A stretch of 64,000 nucleotides of DNA from Hyphomonadaceae bacterium JAD_PAG50586_4 (GTDB lineage Bacteria; Pseudomonadota; Alphaproteobacteria; Caulobacterales; Aquidulcibacteraceae): the NCBI GenBank assembly GCA_023242925.1, contig CP096134.1:2437501-2501500 (forward strand), read 5' to 3'. The stretch's first letter is position 1. Each line of letters opens with the position of its first letter. Made by a program: the position numbers and the translations under genes. This document shows, in pieces, positions 1 through 7,275 of this stretch. The notes under the pieces were generated by a model. The model was not told the origin of the DNA and did no database searches. It was given only the letters and a program-made list of their open reading frames with translations.

Positions 1-675
1 GTAAATTCCAGCCGGAAGATCGAAAATAAGCCGAGCGTCAAGATGACGTCGTGGAAGAGTGCGAGCACGCCGCCGAGGCCGAACTGCCATTCGAACCGGA
101 ACCAGATGTAAACCAGCATGAGCAGGATCGCGAGGCCAAGCGCGATTAGGCCGCCAGCGAACAATTCCTCCGACACTTTGGCGCTCACCGAGATCCACGC
201 TGCTGATGCGCGCGCCCTCCGCGACGACGCCAAGGCCCGCGCGGATCGCCTCCACCGTCGCCGATTGGTCAGGCGACGTTTCGAAATTCAGAATGGCGCA
301 ATATGGCGGAGCGTTCACCGGCCGGCAGGTCGTGCCTTGCACTTCGACGTCGCCGTCTTGCGCGCCGCGGCCGAGCGCGCGCAGCGCTTCTTGATCGATC
401 GGCCCCGGCGCTTCGACCAAGATCGAGGTGCCGCCGCGAAAATCGATGCCCAGGTTGAAGCCGCTCTCCATGATCGCGCCGAAGCGCGCCAAAGGAGAGC
501 CCTCGGCTTGCTGGTAGATTTCGATCGGATTGGCGCGAAAGCCCGCCGTGAACATCGACACGAACGACGCGCCGACAGCGAGAATTGAAACCACCGCGGC
601 AAAGCCCGCGAATTTCACATAGGTGAAATTCGTCTTCTTCGGCAGCAAACGGATAAGAGGCCAGAACGAAGCCAT
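1..675 (-). CDS. secF: SecF, protein translocase subunit (3' end outside window; one frameshift)
   Basis: Inner-membrane partner of SecD that uses the proton gradient to help the Sec pathway release exported proteins. Translation from the ATG at 675 gives MASFWPLIRLLPKKTNFTYV, a first membrane segment, then the hallmark GFNLGIDFRGGTSILVE and a periplasmic domain up to RISSVDL. The second half (SEELFAGGLIALGLAILL, WFRFEWQFGLGGVLALFHDV) is equally clear but lies one frame over. The switch is at about 185-190, where removing one G of a GG pair (CC at 188-189 on the plus strand) restores VDLVSAKVSEEL. The C-terminal membrane segments lie beyond the window start. It follows secD by 15 bases, so the two are probably one operon. 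A sequencing indel is the likeliest reason for the break. Confidence 0.93.
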   Translation of the reverse strand, partial: MASFWPLIRLLPKKTNFTYVKFAGFAAVVSILAVGASFVSMFTAGFRANPIEIYQQAEGSPLARFGAIMESGFNLGIDFRGGTSILVEAPGPIDQEALRALGRGAQDGDVEVQGTTCRPVNAPPYCAILNFETSPDQSATVEAIRAGLGVVAEGARISSVDLGERQSVGGIVRWRPNRAWPRDPAHAGLHLVPVRMAVRPRRRARTLPRRHLDARLIFDLPAGIY

Positions 676-690
676 GAGAATTCAGCCCTC

Positions 691-2289
691 TTAAATCGGC
701 ATCTGCTTGGGCCGCGCGATGCGGAACCACAAAGCAATCAAAAGCTGCGTCACCAGCACGGCGCTGAACACCGACGTGATCACGCCGATCGACAACGTCC
801 AGGCAAAGCCACGCACCGGCCCTGCGCCAAACTGGAACAGGATCATCGCCGCCAGGATCGTTGTCAGGTTCGCGTCGATGATAGTGATCATGGCGCGGGC
901 AAAGCCGGCGTCGATCGCCAAGGCCGGACTTCGTCCTGCTTGCGCTTCTTCACGCATCCGCTCGTAGATGATGACGTTGGCGTCCACGGCCATGGCGATG
1001 GTGAGAATGAGGCCCGCGATGCCCGGCAGCGTGAGCGCCGCCCCCACCATGCTCATCGCCCCGATCAACAGAACGAAGTTCACCACCAAGGCGATGCACG
1101 CGAACACGCCGAACAAACCGTACGCCAACACCATGAACACAAGCGTCACCAGGCCGGCGATAATCGAGGCCGTCGTGCCGGCATTGATGGCGTCCTGCCC
1201 CAAGCTTGCATCGACCGTGCGCTCATCGATCACCGTGAGCGGCACCGGCAGCGCGCCAGCGCGCAGCATCACAGCGAGTTCGTTGGCGGTCTGCGCCGTG
1301 AAGCCGCCCGAGATTTGACCAGAGCCGCCGCAAATCGGTTCGTTGATATTTGGCGCGGTCAGCACCTGGTTATCGAGCAGAATGGCGAAGCGCTGGTTCG
1401 TATATTCGCGCGTGATCCGGCAGAAAAGCGTGGTGCCTTGGCTATCAAGCTGGAAGCTCAAAACGAACTCCCCGGTCTGGCCATCGGTCGAGGCGTTTGC
1501 ACGTACGAGGCGTTCGCCGGTAAACCGCGCGCGCCGCTCCACCACTTCCGGGCCCGTGCCGCGTCCGCCTGGATAAGGCTGCACCAGCATCGTGCCCGGC
1601 GGCAAACGGCCCGAAACCGCTTCTTCCTGGCTCAGCTCGCGCACCATATGGAACGTCATCAAGGCGGTTTGGCCGATGCGTTCCTTCAGCATTTCCGGGT
1701 CGCTCACGCCGGGCGCCTGCACGACGATGCGCTCATCGCCTTGACGCACGATCGTCACTTCGCTCGTGCCGGTCGGGTCGATGCGGCGGCGAATGACTTC
1801 AATCGATTGCTGCGCGGCTTGGCGGCTCAATTCGCGCATGTGAACGTCTGTGATCCGCGCTTCGATCAGGCCATCTTCGCCCTCCGCGAATGTCAGAAGT
1901 TCGGCGCCGCCAGTGGTCGACAGCGAAAGCGGCCGCAACAGGCGGCGCGCCGTTTCGATTTGCGTGGGGTCCACCAAGCGCACGCGCGCGGCGTCGCCAA
2001 CGACGCCGCGTCCGGTGTAGCGGATGGCGGGTTCCGCATCGCGCAACACCGCAGCCATCTGATCGGCGACATTGTCCAGCTGCTGGCGCTGCATCGCCGT
2101 GCGATCGATCTCCAGCAGGAGCTGCGAGCCGCCTTGCAGATCGAGACCGAGATTGATCGCTTGTCGCGGGAGGAACCCCGGCAAGCTGTCGCGCGCGCTT
2201 TGCGGCAGGAAGTTCGGAAATGCAAACGCAAGCCCGAACACGGTCACCACGGCGACCAAGATGATGCGCCAGCGCGCGACTTGCAGCAT
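691..2289 (-). CDS. secD: SecD, protein translocase subunit
   Basis: Works with SecF and YajC at the periplasmic side of SecYEG to drive late steps of protein export. The 532-residue length is normal for alphaproteobacterial SecD. An N-terminal membrane helix (about residues 8-26) is followed by the family signature INLGLDLQGGSQLLLEID, a large periplasmic domain containing VVQAPGVSDPEMLKERIG, and a C-terminal block of five helices that includes AMAVDANVIIYERMREE. It sits 5 bases after yajC and just before secF, the usual yajC-secD-secF order. Confidence 0.98.
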   Translation of the reverse strand: MLQVARWRIILVAVVTVFGLAFAFPNFLPQSARDSLPGFLPRQAINLGLDLQGGSQLLLEIDRTAMQRQQLDNVADQMAAVLRDAEPAIRYTGRGVVGDAARVRLVDPTQIETARRLLRPLSLSTTGGAELLTFAEGEDGLIEARITDVHMRELSRQAAQQSIEVIRRRIDPTGTSEVTIVRQGDERIVVQAPGVSDPEMLKERIGQTALMTFHMVRELSQEEAVSGRLPPGTMLVQPYPGGRGTGPEVVERRARFTGERLVRANASTDGQTGEFVLSFQLDSQGTTLFCRITREYTNQRFAILLDNQVLTAPNINEPICGGSGQISGGFTAQTANELAVMLRAGALPVPLTVIDERTVDASLGQDAINAGTTASIIAGLVTLVFMVLAYGLFGVFACIALVVNFVLLIGAMSMVGAALTLPGIAGLILTIAMAVDANVIIYERMREEAQAGRSPALAIDAGFARAMITIIDANLTTILAAMILFQFGAGPVRGFAWTLSIGVITSVFSAVLVTQLLIALWFRIARPKQMPI

Positions 2290-2294
2290 GAGAC

Positions 2295-2642
2295 TTATTC
2301 CGGCTTGGAATCGTTCGCGGGGGCAGGATCGGTCTTGCCGCGGACTTCGGCGATGGTGCCACGCACGACGCGCACTTCCACGTTCAGCGCCAATTCAACG
2401 CGCGCTTCGTCGTCCTGCACCGATTTGATTTTACCGATGAAGCCGCCCGACGTGACGACCACGTCGCCCTTCTTCAGGTTGGCAATCATGTCCAAGTGCC
2501 GCTTGCGCGCTTGTTGCTGCGGCCGGATCAAGAAGAAATAGAACACCACCACAATCAGAACGAGCGGCAGCATCTGCATGAAAACCGCCGAGGTCGGATC
2601 GCCGCCGGCGGCTGTCTGCGCATAAGCTTCGGAAATGAACAT
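2295..2642 (-). CDS. yajC: YajC, Sec translocon accessory subunit
   Basis: Small single-pass inner-membrane protein bound to SecDF. The ATG at 2642 (MFISEAYAQ) is preferred over an upstream in-frame start at 2747, because GAGGA lies just upstream and the longer N-terminus is not YajC-like. The resulting 115 residues have one hydrophobic helix (MQMLPLVLIVVVFYFFLIRP), the conserved RPQQQARKRH basic stretch and the soluble part with GDVVVTSGGFIGKI. First gene of the yajC-secD-secF operon. Confidence 0.95.
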   Translation of the reverse strand: MFISEAYAQTAAGGDPTSAVFMQMLPLVLIVVVFYFFLIRPQQQARKRHLDMIANLKKGDVVVTSGGFIGKIKSVQDDEARVELALNVEVRVVRGTIAEVRGKTDPAPANDSKPE

Positions 2643-2797
2643 TGGTCCTCGCGTGTCGCGCGCGCCGAAATTCAGCGGCGACAAGTTATATAGGTGCGGA
2701 GCGTCCTGCCCCGAGAAGGCGGCGAATATATAGCCGGCCACCGCCAATACAATCGGCCCATGACGAAAGCGCGCGCCGTTTCGCCGCAGCTAAGCCC

Positions 2798-3823
2798 TTA
2801 ATTTGACAGTCCTAGCAGCGGACCAGGATCAATCGGCGTGCTGCGCTGTCGCACTTGAAACAGCAGCCGGGGGCCGCCCTGTTCGCGGGCGCCCAATTCG
2901 GCGATCGCCTCGCCGGCGCGGACGCGCTGACCTTCCCGCACCAGCGCCCGGCGCGTGTACGCGTATGCGGTGACGAGGTCGTTGGCGTGCCGAACCAAAA
3001 CCAGCTCGCCGTACGCCGGCAGGTCCGAGCCCGCATAAACGACGTCGCCATCGGCCGCAGCACTTACCCGGTCGCCCTCGCGCCCAGCGATCTCAATGCC
3101 GTCCAGACGCCCGCCACTCGCCTGCGCGCCGAACCGCGCCACCACGCGCCCTTGCATCGGCAGTGTCAGATGCGCGCCCGCAGCTTGCTGAGCGGACGGC
3201 CCGCTCAGCGCCGCCACGCGCGCTGTCTCTGCTGGCGGCCCAACTTCCGCCCGCGCCATTGCAGGCAACACGACGCGCTCGCCTGCACGCACGCGGTACG
3301 GCGCTTCCATGCGGTTCAGCAGCGCCAGCGAGCGGGTATCCACGTTGTAAGCGCGCGCGATGTCTTCGAGCTGCTCGTTGCCCGCCACGGTGTGAAAGCG
3401 CGGCGGCGGCAAACGCAATTCGCGCCCAGGGCTCAACGCGTAAGGCGGCGCCAAGCCGTTTTGATCGATCAAAGCGCGCAGCGGCACTTGGTAGCGCGAA
3501 GCGATATCGTAGAGAGATTCATCCGCGCCAACGCGATGTGCGCGCGGCAGGTTCGCCGGATCGTAAGGCTGCGCATCGCCCGGCTGCAGCGCCCAAACCG
3601 AAAGCGGCGCGCCCTCGCCCGCCGCCCAATCGGGCGTTACAGGCCCGACCGCCGCACGCGCAGGCGGCGCGCGTGTCTCGACTGGCGCGGGCGTTCGCCG
3701 ATCCTCGATCCGCGCCGGCGCACGCGAAGGCGCAGACTCGCCCCGGCCATATGAAATCGGCGCCGGTTGCGCCGAAGCGCAGGCGCCAGCCAACAGCGCA
3801 AGCAAGAGAAAAGCGCGTGTCAT
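2798..3823 (-). CDS. LysM-LytM lipoprotein, NlpD-like murein hydrolase activator
   Basis: Predicted outer-membrane or periplasmic lipoprotein that probably activates cell-wall amidases at division rather than cutting peptidoglycan itself. It starts with a lipoprotein signal (LLALLAGAC, lipobox Cys about residue 15) and a Pro/Ala-rich linker. Two LysM domains follow (HRVGADESLYDIASRYQVP and HTVAGNEQLEDIARAYNVD). The M23/LytM domain covers roughly residues 222-340. Metal ligands of active M23 enzymes are missing: the first motif reads LDGIEIAG with no His, and the last reads LLFQVR instead of an HxH. This matches NlpD/EnvC-type degenerate LytM factors. It sits downstream of surE-pcm, as nlpD does in many proteobacteria. 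Confidence 0.88.
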   Translation of the reverse strand: MTRAFLLLALLAGACASAQPAPISYGRGESAPSRAPARIEDRRTPAPVETRAPPARAAVGPVTPDWAAGEGAPLSVWALQPGDAQPYDPANLPRAHRVGADESLYDIASRYQVPLRALIDQNGLAPPYALSPGRELRLPPPRFHTVAGNEQLEDIARAYNVDTRSLALLNRMEAPYRVRAGERVVLPAMARAEVGPPAETARVAALSGPSAQQAAGAHLTLPMQGRVVARFGAQASGGRLDGIEIAGREGDRVSAAADGDVVYAGSDLPAYGELVLVRHANDLVTAYAYTRRALVREGQRVRAGEAIAELGAREQGGPRLLFQVRQRSTPIDPGPLLGLSN

Positions 3824-3863
3824 GCGTCGTCAGTTTCGCTCAAAATCGTTACCATCGGCAAAA

Positions 3864-4496
3864 TCAAGTCGGCGGCTCCGGCGCGCCATCCTCCACGCCA
3901 CGCTCCAGCGGCTGGAATTTGACCGGGCCGAAATCCTCGCGCGCACCATTGCGATAGCGGATTAAACGCTCGCCAATCGGCGCCACCAGCACGCCATCGG
4001 GCTTCAATTGCTCCAGCAGCGCCGGCGGGATGTCCTCAAGTGCGGCGTTGACGACGATGCGGTCGTACGGCGCGTCGTCCTCCCAACCTAAGTACCCGTC
4101 GCCAACATGCGCGTACGTCCGCATAAGGCGCGCGCGTCCAAACTTGCCGCGCGCGTCGGCCGCGATGTCGCGCCAGCGTTCGACTGACACCACTTTGTGC
4201 GCAAGATCCGAAAGCACGCCAGTCTGAAAGCCCGAGCCCGTGCCAATCTCCAGCACCACATCGTCCGCGCGCACTTCAAGCGCTGAGACCAGGCGCCCGA
4301 TCACCGAAGGCTTGGTCATGTTCTGCCCATGCCCAATCGGCAGCACGACATCATCGAGCGCGAGCCCTTCCAGATGCGCCGGCGCATAATGTGTGCGCGA
4401 CGTCCGCTCCAACGCCGCCAACACGCGCGCAGCCGTCACGCCAGCCTGGCGCATCTCCAACACGAAACGCATGAGGCGTGCGGGATCGGCGCTCAC
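3864..4496 (-). CDS. pcm: Protein-L-isoaspartate O-methyltransferase
   Basis: Cytosolic repair enzyme that methylates isoaspartyl residues of aged proteins using S-adenosylmethionine. 210 residues. The family motif [16 protein letters not shown] is present, followed by SAM-binding motif [17 protein letters not shown] and the acidic SVERWRDIA. The start is a GTG at 4496 that overlaps the surE stop as GTGA, indicating translational coupling. The surE-pcm pair is conserved across proteobacteria. Confidence 0.95.
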   Translation of the reverse strand: MSADPARLMRFVLEMRQAGVTAARVLAALERTSRTHYAPAHLEGLALDDVVLPIGHGQNMTKPSVIGRLVSALEVRADDVVLEIGTGSGFQTGVLSDLAHKVVSVERWRDIAADARGKFGRARLMRTYAHVGDGYLGWEDDAPYDRIVVNAALEDIPPALLEQLKPDGVLVAPIGERLIRYRNGAREDFGPVKFQPLERGVEDGAPEPPT

Positions 4497-5284
4497 GCTC
4501 TACTCCCCTTCGGCGGCGCACCGCCCAGCACGCCTTTGAGGTCATGGAGCGTCTGCATGTGCGTCAGATCGATATGCAAAGGCGTCACTGAAATGCGCCC
4601 CTCATAGATCGCGCGCAAATCCGTGCCCGGCGGCGGGCTCGACAATTGGCCGCGAAAACCAAGCCAAAAATACGAGCCGCCGCGCAAATCCGTACGCTTG
4701 TCGGCATAAATCACATGCTGATCGCGACGCCCCTGCGTCGTCATCTCGACCTCTTTGACTTCATCCGGCGGCACGTCCGGGAAGTTCACGTTCATCAGCA
4801 CGTCTTTGGGCCAACCGTGCTTCAGCAATTGGCCGACAATCCCCGCGCCGAACGTCTCCGCCGTTTCCCAGGGAATGGCGGCTTCTTCACCACGAAAGCC
4901 ACGCGCTTGTGAAAGCGCGATCGCTGGAATGCCAAATTGCATGCCTTGCATCGCCCCGGCGATGGTGCCGGAGAAGGTCACGTCTTCGGCGATGTTCTGC
5001 CCGCGATTGACGCCCGAGAGAACAAGGTCGGGCTTTGCGCCTTCGATCAAATGCTCGACGCCAAGCAGCACGCAATCGGTCGGCGTGCCCGTCACAGCAA
5101 AGCGCTTGTCGCCCGCCTGGCGCACGCGGATCGGCGCGGTAAGAGTCAATGCCCGCGAGGCGCCCGATTGCTCGCTCTCGGGCGCCACAACCCAAACATC
5201 ATCGCTGAACGTGCGCGCGATCTTCTCCAGGATCGCTAGACCCGTCGCGTGGATGCCGTCGTCATTGGTGCACAGAATACGCAT
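4493..5284 (-). CDS. surE: 5'/3'-nucleotidase SurE
   Basis: Metal-dependent phosphatase for nucleoside monophosphates, linked to stationary-phase survival. The ATG at 5284 gives [16 protein letters not shown], the exact start expected for SurE; a TTG at 5305 would add seven residues. Visible motifs are the metal site [24 protein letters not shown] and [10 protein letters not shown]. Length about 263 residues, normal. No strong Shine-Dalgarno precedes either start. First gene of the surE-pcm unit. Confidence 0.95.
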   Translation of the reverse strand: MRILCTNDDGIHATGLAILEKIARTFSDDVWVVAPESEQSGASRALTLTAPIRVRQAGDKRFAVTGTPTDCVLLGVEHLIEGAKPDLVLSGVNRGQNIAEDVTFSGTIAGAMQGMQFGIPAIALSQARGFRGEEAAIPWETAETFGAGIVGQLLKHGWPKDVLMNVNFPDVPPDEVKEVEMTTQGRRDQHVIYADKRTDLRGGSYFWLGFRGQLSSPPPGTDLRAIYEGRISVTPLHIDLTHMQTLHDLKGVLGGAPPKGSRA

Positions 5285-5346
5285 GGGCGTAGGGGAGTAA
5301 GCCAATGGCGCCGTAAGGCAATAGGTTCGATCAACCTATAGCTGGT

Positions 5347-5745
5347 TCACTTCCACGCGCCCAGAATTGCGCCGGCGGCGGCGAAGCACGCGAGGTAATG
5401 TCCAAGATCGACCGCCAGATACGCCGCCTCGTGCGAGCCGTAGACGAACGGATAGAAGCTCGCGGCAAAACCGATAAACACCGCCATGAGCACACCCGTC
5501 ATAGCGCCGCCCATCCAGCCCACCGCCGCGCGCCATTTGATCGCCAACGACAAGCCGATCGCAAACAGCAACGGCGGAACCGGTCCGAACGGCATGCGGT
5601 CAGGGTGCATTTGTTCGGCCGACAACCCGACCAGCGCTTGATATTGTTCCGGCGTGATCAGCACCGCGAAGATTGCGAACTCGATCAGATAAATCGCAAT
5701 CGCGGCGACAATGATCGCCAGCACATTATGGCCCATTACACGCAT
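5347..5745 (-). CDS. DUF1761-like small membrane protein
   Basis: 132 residues with about four hydrophobic segments, around positions 7-30, 57-69, 77-98 and 108-130, so an integral inner-membrane protein. The spacing of helices and the short loop with TPEQYQALVGLSAEQMHPDR resemble the DUF1761 family, whose function is unknown. An ATG three codons downstream (MGHNVLAI) could be the true start. It stands between surE and the DUF2155 gene with short gaps on both sides. Family assignment is from memory of the pattern. Confidence 0.7.
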   Translation of the reverse strand: MRVMGHNVLAIIVAAIAIYLIEFAIFAVLITPEQYQALVGLSAEQMHPDRMPFGPVPPLLFAIGLSLAIKWRAAVGWMGGAMTGVLMAVFIGFAASFYPFVYGSHEAAYLAVDLGHYLACFAAAGAILGAWK

Positions 5746-5835
5746 AGCGTTGCCTCCCGCTTTGGAGGCAAGCTTATACTGGTTCGCGCATTTGCACGCG
5801 AAAAACGACGATCTGCTTACCGAATGAAGCGCGCC

Positions 5836-6204
5836 TTACGCGCGGCAATCGATCGCCCAGATATCCCAGGTCGGGTGATCGACGGCGTTGAGGCCAGGGC
5901 TCGACGCAAACAGCCAGCCGTGGAAGATTTCCTGGCGCGTCGCTTCTTCGCCTTCGCGCGCTGGCGGATTGTCGAACACTTCGACATAGATGCGCACTTC
6001 CGGCGTCTCTTCCGGCGCGCTCTTGGTGCAAGAGCGTGCGATCACTTCGAGCGAACCGACGCGCTCGGCGCGCCCAATCGTCAGCGTGTAATCGCGCGCA
6101 TGGCCGGTGATCTTGTCGAGCCCGCGAATGACAGCGCGCTGTGCGTGCGCGGGGCCCACGGCGGCGGCAAAAAACACAAGTGCTGCGACAAGCGTGCGGA
6201 TCAT
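5836..6204 (-). CDS. DUF2155 secreted protein
   Basis: Exported protein of unknown function. A signal peptide (about residues 1-21, ending AHAQ) precedes a ~100-residue domain. The end FHGWLFASSPGLNAVDHPTW followed by DIWAIDC is the conserved C-terminus of DUF2155. Two cysteines (about 59 and 120) could form a disulfide. The start overlaps the mlaD stop by four bases. Association with mlaD and the NDUFA12-like gene recurs in alphaproteobacteria, but no role is established. Confidence 0.85.
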   Translation of the reverse strand: MIRTLVAALVFFAAAVGPAHAQRAVIRGLDKITGHARDYTLTIGRAERVGSLEVIARSCTKSAPEETPEVRIYVEVFDNPPAREGEEATRQEIFHGWLFASSPGLNAVDHPTWDIWAIDCRA

Positions 6205-6680
6205 GGCGTGGGCGCTTCTTCCTGAGTTTCGCTTTGCCCAGAACCTTGCGCAAAGCTCGCAAGCACCGTGAGCAGATCGACCGAACCTTGCGTGTTCGGA
6301 ATCTCGCCGCCAGCCGGCAGCGCATCAAAGCCAGCCGGCTCGATCGCAACGTAACCGCCGCCAAGCAAGCCATCGGTGGCGATGCGCGCAGTGCTATCAT
6401 CAAGCACTTGTATGTTGCCCTCGATCGAAAGCGTCAGGCGCGCATCATAGGTATCGGGATCAAGCCCAACCGCGCGCACCACGCCGACTTTCACACCGGA
6501 CACGCGCACATCAGAGCCAACGCCAACGCCATCGACGCGCTGAAACCGCGCCGTCAATTCATAGCCGTTCGCGCCGCTCGTCGCGCCAGCTTGCGAAGCC
6601 GCGAAAACAAAAAAGCCAATCGCGACAAACGCCACGATCGCGCCGACAATGGTTTCACCCCAGCGCTCGAAAGTGTTCAT
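6201..6680 (-). CDS. mlaD: MlaD-like phospholipid transport protein
   Basis: Substrate-binding component of the Mla system, which moves phospholipids between the two membranes. 159 residues: an N-terminal membrane helix (about 9-31), then the MCE domain (YELTARFQRVDGVGVGSDVR, SGVKVGVV, ATDGLLGGGYVAIEPAG). A short acidic tail follows. It overlaps the NDUFA12-like gene upstream and the DUF2155 gene downstream by four bases each, so the three are translationally coupled. The other mla genes (E, F, B, C) are not in this window. Confidence 0.93.
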   Translation of the reverse strand: MNTFERWGETIVGAIVAFVAIGFFVFAASQAGATSGANGYELTARFQRVDGVGVGSDVRVSGVKVGVVRAVGLDPDTYDARLTLSIEGNIQVLDDSTARIATDGLLGGGYVAIEPAGFDALPAGGEIPNTQGSVDLLTVLASFAQGSGQSETQEEAPTP

Positions 6681-7084
6681 GGGCGCGTGTCCTCACTCTC
6701 AGGGGTCCACGCTTCGTAATCGGCGCTCGACGCTTGGCGCTCACCGCCGCGCGCGATCGAGCCCTTCGGGCGATACGCGAACACGCTGCCGGTGAGGTTT
6801 GGCTGGTGCGGCAATTCCCATTTCTGGCGCTTCAACGGCTGCACCGTCGGCGGTTCCTCGAATGTGTGATGCATCCAGCCATGCCAGTCCGGCGACACGC
6901 GCGAGGCTTCGGCCAGGCCGTTGTAAATGACGTAGCGGCGCTTGCGGCCCTCGATGCTCGCCCGGCGCTCCTCGAAATAGCGATTGCCTTGCTCGTCCTC
7001 GCCCACGAACGCTCCGCGGCGGCCGATATCGAGCAAAGCTCCGATCGTGGCGCCGTTCCACCAGGTGAAGATGCGCTTAAGCAT
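6677..7084 (-). CDS. NDUFA12-like NADH:ubiquinone oxidoreductase subunit (17.2 kDa type)
   Basis: Homologue of the supernumerary complex I subunit NDUFA12 found in alphaproteobacteria and mitochondria. The ATG at 7084 gives MLKRIFTWWNGATIGALLDI. It is chosen over an upstream start at 7186, whose extra N-terminus looks non-coding. The core has the family pattern: GEDEQGNRYFEER, RRYVIYNG, ASRVSPDWHGWMHH and a Pro-rich end with HQPNLTGSVFAYRP. A GGAGGAG lies about 14 bases upstream, slightly far. First gene of the coupled set with mlaD and DUF2155. Confidence 0.92.
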   Translation of the reverse strand: MLKRIFTWWNGATIGALLDIGRRGAFVGEDEQGNRYFEERRASIEGRKRRYVIYNGLAEASRVSPDWHGWMHHTFEEPPTVQPLKRQKWELPHQPNLTGSVFAYRPKGSIARGGERQASSADYEAWTPESEDTRP

Positions 7085-7275
7085 GGGCTGAAATGAGACT
7101 CCTCCGCGCCAGCATTGCGGCCCTGGTACGCGCCGGGCGCAATATGGCGAAGCGTCCGCACGGCGTCCAGTGCGGGTGCGAAACAATATCTTGGGATAAT
7201 CCCAGGTCGTTCCATACTAGATATTGATCCGAAGCGCTTCGCAAGCGTATGTTCCGGGCCCATAGGAGACTCTCC

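Noticed and set aside
940..2541. Long open frame opposite secD-yajC (533 residues)
   Set aside because: Shadow of GC-rich coding sequence: His/Arg/Ala-rich, no ribosome-binding site, and secD on the other strand is certain.
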